Positions 10,562 to 17,367 of a stretch of DNA of 46,596 bases are shown piece by piece. Both the position numbers and the translations under genes were made by a program. Every line of letters begins with the position of its first letter. Position 1 is the stretch's first letter. The stretch is from an uncultured Pseudocitrobacter sp. (lineage in GTDB: Bacteria > Pseudomonadota > Gammaproteobacteria > Enterobacterales > Enterobacteriaceae), in NCBI GenBank assembly GCA_913778145.1, contig CAJYVI010000005.1:1-46596 (forward strand), written 5' to 3'. Under the pieces are notes generated by a model, which saw only the letters and a program-made list of their open reading frames with translations, was not told where the DNA came from and searched no databases.

Positions 10562-11369
10562 CTTTATATGCCTCAGACTGTTGGAATAGTTACGTGGGAT
10601 TCCTTTACGGAAACTATTACAAGTCGAATGGATAAATAAATAGTTTAATTCTTGTCTTACTTCCAGAGGAATTATCTATCCCTACTTGTACCATTATAAA
10701 GTGACAGTTCTGTCCGGTACTTAAACAATGCCTCAACCCTTGAAAAAGGCTTTTCTTATAACACGATAAGTACATGGCTATTATACTTGCTATGAATTGT
10801 CCGAAAAGCATTATTAAAGTAGTAATAATCCGTAATTAATATGATGTTCTAATCAGAAAGTTTATTCAAATTATTTTTGGTATTTACCTCCAGGTGTTTA
10901 AAATCCTTCAGAGAAGATAACTTTTATCTCTGGGATAAATATAGATAGATGCTGATTGTTGAAAATATGTTAATTGATATGGCGCAATTTATGTAGAAAA
11001 ACCGATCGGTAAACATAACCAGACTGGCGCAATTCATCGATTATTCCATTAAAAATTCCTTTTGATCTGAATCGATGCTATCGGGAAGTCTGGGAAGGCA
11101 TTTGTCGTCATTACGCTGTGAAACCCTACTAAATCTGGTGATTACCTGGCAGAACTTCTGTGCGAATTATGAATTACGTGGTCTTCATCTGAATACTGAG
11201 TGGCGGAATGCTCTTCGTAGTACTTTATTCTGAGCGTGTTTTACTACAGATGAATGGCCTTTAGGAATAGTTATAAACTTTGCAAATTTGTATAAATTTA
11301 ACAATAAAAGATCATTTCAATTAAGTAATTTCTTAAAACATTCTAAGATTTAAGAGGTTAACGATCATG
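10562..11369. other. AT-rich region between fimY and fimZ
   Basis: These ~800 bp hold no conserved gene. The region is clearly AT-rich and should contain the fimZ promoter and a long leader. FimZ, FimY and global regulators would be expected to act here by analogy with Salmonella, but I cannot assign individual sites. One unassigned 52-codon frame on the plus strand (11075-11233) is listed separately. A 64-codon minus-strand frame at 10617-10811 has no support. Confidence 0.5.
11075..11233 (+). CDS. Unassigned 52-codon open frame in the fimZ-fimY gap
   Basis: ATG 11075 to TGA 11233 is open and encodes a 52-residue product with three Cys, two Trp and a Leu-rich helical pattern (ETLLNLVITWQNFC). 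I do not recognise it and see no clear ribosome site. It could be a degraded remnant or chance. It runs opposite to fimZ and fimY. Confidence 0.2.
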   Translation: MLSGSLGRHLSSLRCETLLNLVITWQNFCANYELRGLHLNTEWRNALRSTLF

Positions 11370-12086
11370 TCAGTTTGAACTAGCGGAAAGATTTTGCAGC
11401 AAGTGAATAAGTTCTGAACGATGCTGAAGCTTGAGCCGGTCAACAATGCGCGCCAGGCGATAGATAATCCTGTGGTAATCTTTGTCGTGATCGTTGGCAA
11501 TGGATTTCAGCGAGCGTCCCTGAGTCAGCGCCATCAGAATGAGCCACTCATCGCGCGAAAAATGGGTTTTACGGTTGAACTGTATTGGCTGAGGCATCAG
11601 CAGTTTCTTGCGCAGAGTACGAAAAGGCGACTGACGACTGATTATGCGAAGTGCCGTCACGGCTTTCATAAAGCGCAGCGCTTTTTGATCCTGTGACGGC
11701 GCAATCAGATGAATTAAGTTTTGTGGATACTCGAAACTAATGCGCCTTAAGCGATCCAGCGTTTCGATGGCAGGTGCATCGGTGTAGTAAATATCAACCA
11801 GCAATTGCACGCCGGGTGCCTTGGGGAGCAGGTCGAGCGCATTATCCAGCGTTGACGTTACCCAGCCATTGCTCAGCGGATAAGGGGCGAAACGAAACCC
11901 TTGCCGTAAAAATTGATCGCTGCTGACCAGAATAAAATGAGGGGAATCGGTTTTGTGCGTGAGGGCAAGTGAGTGGGTCAGGCGTTCGAGTCGATCAAAA
12001 AATGGGGGCCAGGCGTGAGGATTCTTAAATCCAGGGTGATCGGTGCCTGAACGACGCCTCCTTTCTCTGCGAATTGCGATGCGCAT
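11370..12086 (-). CDS. fimY: FimY regulator of type 1 fimbriae
   Basis: This 238-residue protein has a degenerate receiver-like N-terminal half (HFILVSSDQFLRQGF, later LLVDIYYTDAP) and a C-terminal LuxR-like helix-turn-helix (FSRDEWLILMALTQGRSLKSIA, about 178-235). In Salmonella FimY works with FimZ to activate fim. The start is set by AGGAAGAG 4 nt upstream of ATG. Codons 7, 9 and 10 are AGA, AGG and AGG, the rare arginine codons read by the neighbouring argU tRNA; in Salmonella that tRNA (fimU) controls fimY translation. The Salmonella fimW and EAL-domain gene that sit between fimY and the tRNA are absent here. The name rests on position and on HTH similarity. Confidence 0.85.
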   Translation of the reverse strand: MRIAIRRERRRRSGTDHPGFKNPHAWPPFFDRLERLTHSLALTHKTDSPHFILVSSDQFLRQGFRFAPYPLSNGWVTSTLDNALDLLPKAPGVQLLVDIYYTDAPAIETLDRLRRISFEYPQNLIHLIAPSQDQKALRFMKAVTALRIISRQSPFRTLRKKLLMPQPIQFNRKTHFSRDEWLILMALTQGRSLKSIANDHDKDYHRIIYRLARIVDRLKLQHRSELIHLLQNLSASSN

Positions 12087-12327
12087 GCTTCTCTTCCTGG
12101 CGCCGTCACGCGCGTCTTCACTTATAGCTTATCTAACAATGCGGTCAAACAGCCAGTTGCAGACATTGTGACACCAGAGGCAGGTTCTTCTCTAAGGCAA
12201 TGCTTAAAGTTAAGTAAGGGTTTTCGCAGCACCAGGGCTACTGTAAGAAGAGTGGTTAAAAAAAAGACAAGGGCTGTTCGCGTTATGCTCATCCTAACGA
12301 ACAACCCTGATTTCACATTGAAATGGA

Positions 12328-12355
12328 TTGACTCACCGCTCGGTGACCGTATAAT
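12328..12355 (+). promoter_or_regulatory. argU promoter
   Basis: TTGACT at 12328-12333 and a perfect TATAAT at 12350-12355 are separated by 16 bp. The tRNA starts 40 bp after the -10 box. Confidence 0.85.
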
Positions 12356-12395
12356 TCCTCGCGTTTCACCCCCGTGAAGTAACAACTTCTTCAGT

Positions 12396-12472
12396 GCGCC
12401 CTTAGCTCAGTTGGATAGAGCAACGACCTTCTAAGTCGTGGGTCACAGGTTCGAATCCTGTAGGGCGTACCA
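12396..12472 (+). tRNA. argU: tRNA-Arg (anticodon UCU), argU/fimU
   Basis: This 77-nt cloverleaf has acceptor strand GCGCCCT, anticodon stem ACGAC/GTCGT with loop CTTCTAA (anticodon TCT), T-stem ACAGG/CCTGT around TTCGAAT, and an encoded CCA. It decodes AGA and, by wobble, AGG. Position 72 is T, giving a G1-U72 wobble at the acceptor end, and the discriminator base is A; E. coli argU as I recall it has G1-C72 and G73. argU is a common integration site (DLP12 in E. coli) and marks the start of the accessory region here. Confidence 0.97.
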
Positions 12473-12591
12473 TTTCTATTGCATCCCATTTTTTCCATTG
12501 CGCTAACAAACCCAGATTTACTCACTGACGTGCTTGAAAAGATCCGATCGTGCGTCGCCTAAAATTCAGGCTGGCTATATTTGTTACTCGA

Positions 12592-12798
12592 CTACGGGTG
12601 TTTTTGTATCGGACGGTGTCCTTCAGCATCTCTTTCTACAAAGTCATGCCACTCGAGTTTTTCTTCATTAACAATGGGTTGTGATTCTGTTTTTAGATAA
12701 ATATGGTTTATTTGCTGTTTGTTTTTTTGGACGAAATGAAAATCGTGGTTAAATCCCAGGAAGCCCAAAATAACTACTGTTGATATGATGTTGTCCAT
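12592..12798 (-). CDS. Hypothetical 68-residue protein downstream of argU
   Basis: The frame codes for a hydrophobic N-terminus (MDNIISTVVILGFLGF, about one membrane span or signal), followed by a charged, His-rich tail ending EGHRPIQKHP. AGAG lies 6 nt before the ATG. I do not recognise a family. Its location directly beside a tRNA integration site and its AT-rich composition fit a small accessory gene, but chance cannot be excluded. It is followed by about 120 bp to argU in which I see no feature. Confidence 0.35.
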   Translation of the reverse strand: MDNIISTVVILGFLGFNHDFHFVQKNKQQINHIYLKTESQPIVNEEKLEWHDFVERDAEGHRPIQKHP

Positions 12799-12931
12799 AT
12801 TTACTCTATCTTCTCAAAAATCATCTTTGGTGCTGTTTTGAGCATGCCGGGGTGACGTTACATCACTCCAGGCAAGTAACTGTCTATACGTAGTCAGAAC
12901 AATGTTGGCGCATCAGGCAACGCTGTCGAAT

Positions 12932-13828
12932 TTATTTTGCAAGCAGATTCTCAAGCCACGGCAACAACTGTTTTTTTCGGCTCAACATCCCGTCTACCTT
13001 ACAGGGGGACAGTACTTCATGACCTTCCGGCACGGCAAAATAGAGCGTCGAATATCCGGCGTTGATATCCGTCAGCATCACTACCACCAGCTGTGCCCCG
13101 GTTTCACGAACGTTCAGCGCCATCTCCTGTTGCAACTCATCCAGCACCGCTTCCATCTGACTTAATGAAAACAGCTCGATTTGCGCGGCGTTAACCTTCA
13201 CGCCCTGAATCTGGAACGTTTTGATGTCTTTATTCAGCAGCGCTTTCCCGCTCAGCCCCTCAATGCTGGTTTTCGCGGTCAGTAGCCCAGCAATAAAGGT
13301 CTCTTTCTCGATACCCGCCAGGGCCGAAAGTTCCTCGACGGCGCGCGCGTCATCAGGCGTCGTGGTGGGGGAACGAAGTGCGACGGTGTCGCTTATCACC
13401 GCGCCCAGCATTAATAGCGCTTCAGCGGGCGTTATCATGCGGCGGATCTCCGGCGTCATCAGTTGCCACAGCAGCGTACTGCTGCTGCCCACTGGCTTCA
13501 CCCATACTTCTGGCGGTAAACGCGTCACCAGACCACCAAGACGATGGTGATCGATTATGCCGACAACGTTACTTTCTGCTAAAGAGGCCGGGCCCTGAGC
13601 GGGTTCGGTAAAGTCGACCAGCCAGACATCGCGTTCGGCAAGAGAGTCGGTGAGCAAGGCGGGAACCGGCAGTTTGGCCTGTTCAAAAATAAACTGGGTT
13701 TCACGGTTAATTTCCCCGCAGCGCCAGGCTTGCGCCTGAAGCCCGCGAAGCATAAGCCAGCGGCCTGTCATATAGGCGGTGCATACGGCGTCGCTGTCAG
13801 GGTGAAGGTGACCAAGAACATTTATCAT
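12932..13828 (-). CDS. ppaC: Manganese-dependent inorganic pyrophosphatase (family II, DHH)
   Basis: This cytosolic enzyme hydrolyses PPi to phosphate with Mn2+ (or Co2+). The start MINVLGHLHPDSD (ATG 13828) follows AAAAGG and gives 298 residues, near the family norm; the open frame upstream is noncoding leader. Metal ligands are visible: His7, Asp11 and Asp13 in GHLHPDSD, Asp72 in LVDFTE, and Asp93-His94-His95 in the DHH motif. The C-terminal DHHA2 domain carries the substrate-binding SRKKQLLPW. This enzyme type is secondary in enterobacteria, which rely on the Mg2+ family I enzyme. Two Fur-like sites lie 300-400 bp upstream. Confidence 0.88.
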   Translation of the reverse strand: MINVLGHLHPDSDAVCTAYMTGRWLMLRGLQAQAWRCGEINRETQFIFEQAKLPVPALLTDSLAERDVWLVDFTEPAQGPASLAESNVVGIIDHHRLGGLVTRLPPEVWVKPVGSSSTLLWQLMTPEIRRMITPAEALLMLGAVISDTVALRSPTTTPDDARAVEELSALAGIEKETFIAGLLTAKTSIEGLSGKALLNKDIKTFQIQGVKVNAAQIELFSLSQMEAVLDELQQEMALNVRETGAQLVVVMLTDINAGYSTLYFAVPEGHEVLSPCKVDGMLSRKKQLLPWLENLLAK

Positions 13829-14129
13829 TGCTTTAACCTTTTCAGGGAAGCATGTTGAGCTGGAGAGAAAACGACCAGCCTGACACGCCCCATTGTGAAT
13901 GAGAGTCATATCAGGCGTCATCAGCCTCAGAACGAGGCGGTTAGAGAGGTGGAACGCCATCACCTTATCGGTAGTGTGAACCATGAGACGCTGGCTTTCA
14001 AGCATTTGCGCGGCAGAGAAACAATTTGCGCAACAATGCAAAAAAATGCAAAGTGGTTAAATGATAGGAATTTATTTTGTGTTTCATTTTTTAACCAGGT
14101 GAAAACTTCAATACCCCGGGTTAATGACA

Positions 14130-14145
14130 AATGATAATCAATTTC
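14130..14145. promoter_or_regulatory. Fur-box-like site 1
   Basis: AATGATAATCAATTTC matches 14 of 16 bases of the Fur core AATGATAATCATTATC, including an unbroken ATGATAATCA. It lies between divergent ppaC and the LuxR-type gene. Confidence 0.5.
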
Positions 14146-14217
14146 CACTTACAAGTGGAAACAATATTTCATTTTTATTTTGTGGCCATTTTAGTCTTTT
14201 GCAAATAACCTCTACAT

Positions 14218-14233
14218 TAAAATAATTATCATT
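14218..14233. promoter_or_regulatory. Fur-box-like site 2
   Basis: Read on the minus strand, AATGATAATTATTTTA matches 13 of 16 bases of the Fur core. It is 73 bp from site 1 in the same AT-rich gap. Base composition makes chance matches more likely here. Confidence 0.35.
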
Positions 14234-14527
14234 AGGTATTACCTCTGATATAAGAAGTGGTATCACAAATTTCATACTTTTTTTTCGTGGTAAAATTCTT
14301 AATGATGGCTGCAATTGTCCTGGATATTTTCCGCATTAGTTGGCTTTTTATTATTTAATTGTTGATTTTTAATACGTGTTGGTTAGGTGTTTTTTTATTA
14401 AACCAGGAATATTGTCGTATATGTTGGTTTTTGCTGTATTGATATGCTTTGGGCCGGGCAGGGAAGCCGTTGACAAGGATTTATGTCAATGGAACTATAT
14501 AATTACAAAAGGGAGGAGGGTGGCAGA

Positions 14528-15154
14528 ATGTTCGCTGAAGTTAATTTAAACAAATTAAGCTGTATTACGTGCCCTTTAAATTGTGAGATAAAACCAAAAA
14601 CATCCGTACGCATATCATTTTGCCAGAGCTTTTGTTTTAGTACTTGGCCTGAAGGGAGCAGTTTTTTTGCGCTGGGAATCACCGAAGGCGTATTGAAGAG
14701 AAGCCACACCTGGATCTACTCTGGTTGTGTTTTTGTTGATTTCTCAATTAGTTACTTCAGGAGTTTTTTAGACAGAGCCTGGCTGGATGCGTTGATTGAA
14801 ACTAAGCTTAAAATAATCCTTGTGTGTGATAAACACCTGCAAGCATTGGCTAACTATTGGTTTAAAAACGACGATAATATTTTTTTAATTTTGTATCCTG
14901 GCGACAAAATAGACACCATTGCTGAAAAAATAAAACGGAAATTTTTGGGGCATCATGCAATGACCGTTCGTGGTGAAGTTTTATCCAGACTGGAATTTAA
15001 CATCTTACATGACTTAAGTGCGGGCCAGGATTGTGTGGTGGTGGCGGATACCTTTAATCTGGGCATACGTAGCGTTTATGCCGCTAAACAGCGGGTGGAG
15101 AAAAAAATGGATGCTGATATTAACGATCTTTTTCGTTACTCTTACGCATTGTGA
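14528..15154 (+). CDS. LuxR-type transcriptional regulator with Cys-rich N-terminus
   Basis: This 208-residue protein starts at ATG 14528, set by GGGAGGAGGG 7 nt upstream; an earlier in-frame ATG at 14483 lacks such a site. The C-terminal ~60 residues form a LuxR/NarL helix-turn-helix (VLSRLEFNILHDLSAGQDCVVVA...RSVYAAKQRVEKKM). The N-terminal half lacks the conserved receiver pocket and shows Cys12, Cys15 and Cys19 (CxxCxxxC) plus Cys32 and Cys36, suggesting metal or Fe-S binding (inference). Its overall plan recalls orphan regulators such as RcsA or Salmonella FimW, but I cannot assign an orthologue. It is AT-rich relative to its neighbours, which suggests transfer. A candidate small-peptide transcript starts at its stop codon. 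Confidence 0.75.
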   Translation: MFAEVNLNKLSCITCPLNCEIKPKTSVRISFCQSFCFSTWPEGSSFFALGITEGVLKRSHTWIYSGCVFVDFSISYFRSFLDRAWLDALIETKLKIILVCDKHLQALANYWFKNDDNIFLILYPGDKIDTIAEKIKRKFLGHHAMTVRGEVLSRLEFNILHDLSAGQDCVVVADTFNLGIRSVYAAKQRVEKKMDADINDLFRYSYAL

Positions 15155-15178
15155 ATAACTTTACTCATGTTTTATAAT
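15149..15178 (+). promoter_or_regulatory. Candidate promoter of a short transcript
   Basis: TTGTGA (15149-15154, overlapping the regulator's stop codon) and a perfect TATAAT (15173-15178) are 18 bp apart. A terminator lies about 175 bp downstream. Confidence 0.45.
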
Positions 15179-15229
15179 TCTTAACGATAATCTCTAAAAT
15201 ACTTAACGCGAACGTTTGCTGGAGTACTA

Positions 15230-15262
15230 ATGCCTAAAAAGTTTTATTTATCATATGCATGA
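15230..15262 (+). CDS. Possible 10-codon leader ORF
   Basis: ATG 15230 has GGAG 5 nt upstream and encodes MPKKFYLSYA, ending in TGA. It overlaps the start of the hydrophobic 26-codon ORF in another frame. It could couple translation of that ORF; not proven. Confidence 0.3.
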   Translation: MPKKFYLSYA

Positions 15263-15335
15263 TGTAATCGCTTTATATGGCTTCTTATTGTTCATTGCCT
15301 TGATGAACATTGTTATACTCGTTTTTATTTTTTAA
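15255..15335 (+). CDS. Putative 26-residue hydrophobic membrane peptide
   Basis: ATG 15255 to TAA 15335 codes a single transmembrane-type peptide: a short polar start (MHDV), then an almost unbroken run of Ile, Leu, Phe, Val and Ala ending VFIF. It has no ribosome site of its own but begins inside a 10-codon leader frame that has one. It is flanked by a good promoter and a terminator, so a ~200-nt transcript is plausible. The size and character resemble small membrane proteins and type I toxins, but I know no homologue and see no clear antisense promoter. Confidence 0.35.
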   Translation: MHDVIALYGFLLFIALMNIVILVFIF

Positions 15336-15353
15336 GTCGTTATCTGCCTTTTG

Positions 15354-15387
15354 CGTTCCGGACTCCACACACCGGAACGTTTTTTTC
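15354..15387 (+). terminator. Rho-independent terminator
   Basis: A perfect 8-bp stem CGTTCCGG/CCGGAACG closes a 10-nt loop and is followed by eight T. It ends the candidate small transcript and isolates it from the catabolic cluster. Confidence 0.85.
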
Positions 15388-15503
15388 TCGTTTCTTCCTG
15401 TCCGGTAAAACTTTGATTCATTCCACACTTCTGCATCATTTTCGAAAAGTACAGGTTTTACTTACAAACTGGCCTTCTTTTTCCCATTCAGCCTGTCAAA
15501 AAT

Positions 15504-15556
15504 GCAGATGAAACAAAATTAAAACATAAATTAAACAAATTAGAACATTCATCTGC
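15504..15556. promoter_or_regulatory. Spaced inverted repeat upstream of the redox cluster
   Basis: GCAGATGAA (15504-15512) and TTCATCTGC (15548-15556) are perfect inverted 9-mers separated by 35 AT-rich bases. It lies just before the first gene of the cluster, so it may be a regulator binding site or a leader hairpin. Confidence 0.4.
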
Positions 15557-15616
15557 GAGGTACCCTATGAACAATCCTGGCAAGTGCCTTCCTCATGGGA
15601 GCTGGGGGAAGAGCTT

Positions 15617-17353
15617 ATGACGATGAAACAACCGGCACGCGAGTGCGACGTTCTGGTGGTCGGCAGCGGCGTTGGCGGGCTCTCGGCAGCGGTGACGGCG
15701 GGGCTGAATGGGCTGGATGTACAGATCATTGAGAAAGAAGCCGTTTTTGGCGGCACAACGGCGTTTTCCGGCGGCGTGCTGTGGATCCCCAACAATCATC
15801 TGGCGCAGCAACAGGGCATTGAGGACTCTCCCGACGCGGCGCGAACCTATCTGCGCAGCGAAGCGGGTGAAAGCTACCGCCCGGAGCTGGTGGAGGCTTT
15901 CCTGGAACAGGCCCCGCAGATGCTGCGCGTTTTTGAAGAGAAAACCCGTTTTCGCTGCAATCTCTATCAATATCCCGATTACCACCCGGATGCGCCGGGC
16001 GGTGTGATGCGTGGGCGGTCGGTGGTGCCGGAAGCGTTCGACATCCGCGAGTTGGGCGATGACATGAAACGGCTGCGTAAACCGCTACGCACCATCACCT
16101 TTATGGGGATGATGTTCAGTTCGTCGAATAACGATCTCAAACACTTCTTCAATGCTACCCGCTCGCTGAAATCTTTCGCCTACGTGGTGCAACGGCTGAG
16201 CCGACATCTGCTGGAAATTGCCCGCTATGGTCGTGGCATTACCGCTAACGGCGGCAATGCCGTGGTCGCGCGGCTAGCCTGCTCGGCGCGCGATCTTGGT
16301 GTACCGATTCATACCGGAATGGCTGTCAAAGAGCTGATTGTTGAAACCGGCGTGGTACGCGGGGTAATAATCGAGTGCGATGGCGAGCGGGTGTCTCTGT
16401 ATGCGAAGCGCGGCGTGGTGCTGGCTTCCGGTGGCTTCGCCCGGGACGATGAACGGCTGAAAAATCTTTATCCCCACGTTAAACGCGGCGGCATTCAGCT
16501 GTCGCCGACGCCGCCGGGCGCGGACACTGGCGATGGCATTGCGATGGCCGAACGCATTGGCGCGCGTTTTGATAACAGTTATCCGAATGGTGCGGCATGG
16601 ATCCCGGCATCGAAAGTGCAGATTGGTCGCCAGCAATTTGTCTTCCCGCATCTGGTCGATCGCTACAAGCCCGGCTTCATCATGGTGAATCGCCACGGCG
16701 TGCGATTTTGCAATGAAGCGGACTCCTATCATGACGTCGGTATCGCCATGATTGAAACCTGCCGCGACGATAGCGAAACATTCGCGTGGCAAATCTGTGA
16801 CCACAAAGCCTTGCGTCAATACGGCATGGGGTTTGCAAAGCCTGCGCCATTGCCTGTTTCGCTGTATACCCGCAACGGCTATCTGCTGAAGGGTAAAACG
16901 CTGACGGAACTGGCAGAGAAAATGGGGGGGCCCGTTGCCGCGTTAAATCATACGGTTACGGCCTTTAATGCCGATGCCCGGCGCGGGAAAGATACCCAGT
17001 TTGGCCGTGGCGAGTCGGCTTATAACCGCTATCTCGGCGATACCAACCATCAGCCAAATCCCTGTGTTGCACCGATTGAACATGGGCCGTTTTACGCCGT
17101 GAAGCTGTATATGGGCGACCTTGGCACCTTCCACGGGCTGAAAACCGATGGTGAGGCGCGCGTGCTCGACTTGCAGGGCTTGCCCATTCCCGGCCTGTAT
17201 GCCGCCGGGAATGAGATGGCAAGCATCATGGGCGGCAGTTACCCGGGCGCAGGGATCACCCTCGGGCCCGCTGCCACCTTCGGCTTTATTGCTGCCAACT
17301 CGCTTGCCGCACGCGGTGAAACCTCAACGCTGCCACAGCGTGAAGCATCCTGA
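15617..17353 (+). CDS. FAD-dependent oxidoreductase, 3-ketosteroid dehydrogenase-like
   Basis: This flavoprotein of the FAD_binding_2 (fumarate reductase/KstD) superfamily has 578 residues from ATG 15617, chosen because GGGGGAAGAG precedes it; GTG 15584 would add 11 residues. The N-terminal dinucleotide fold is DVLVVGSGVGGLSAAVTAG with the downstream acid in IIEKE, then GGTTAFSGG. The C-terminus holds the second FAD contact, GLYAAGNEMASIMGGSYPGAGITLGPA. Relatives introduce double bonds next to a ketone or reduce enones. The physiological substrate is unknown. It heads an operon with an old-yellow-enzyme and a NIPSNAP protein (15-bp gap, then a 4-bp overlap). A 17-codon frame (15567-15620) overlaps its start as ATGA and may couple translation. 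Confidence 0.85.
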   Translation: MTMKQPARECDVLVVGSGVGGLSAAVTAGLNGLDVQIIEKEAVFGGTTAFSGGVLWIPNNHLAQQQGIEDSPDAARTYLRSEAGESYRPELVEAFLEQAPQMLRVFEEKTRFRCNLYQYPDYHPDAPGGVMRGRSVVPEAFDIRELGDDMKRLRKPLRTITFMGMMFSSSNNDLKHFFNATRSLKSFAYVVQRLSRHLLEIARYGRGITANGGNAVVARLACSARDLGVPIHTGMAVKELIVETGVVRGVIIECDGERVSLYAKRGVVLASGGFARDDERLKNLYPHVKRGGIQLSPTPPGADTGDGIAMAERIGARFDNSYPNGAAWIPASKVQIGRQQFVFPHLVDRYKPGFIMVNRHGVRFCNEADSYHDVGIAMIETCRDDSETFAWQICDHKALRQYGMGFAKPAPLPVSLYTRNGYLLKGKTLTELAEKMGGPVAALNHTVTAFNADARRGKDTQFGRGESAYNRYLGDTNHQPNPCVAPIEHGPFYAVKLYMGDLGTFHGLKTDGEARVLDLQGLPIPGLYAAGNEMASIMGGSYPGAGITLGPAATFGFIAANSLAARGETSTLPQREAS

Positions 17354-17367
17354 ATCTGGAGAATAGT

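Noticed and set aside
12122..12385. 87-codon minus-strand frame between fimY and argU, with a hydrophobic internal 56-residue version starting at 12292
   Set aside because: Its 5' part overlaps the argU promoter on the other strand, no ribosome site lies at a proper distance from the internal ATG, and no family is recognised. The hydrophobic stretch is mildly suggestive but not enough.
12396..12472. argU as an occupied phage attachment site
   Set aside because: No integrase gene and no duplicated tRNA 3' end were noticed downstream, so integration at this copy is only historical speculation.
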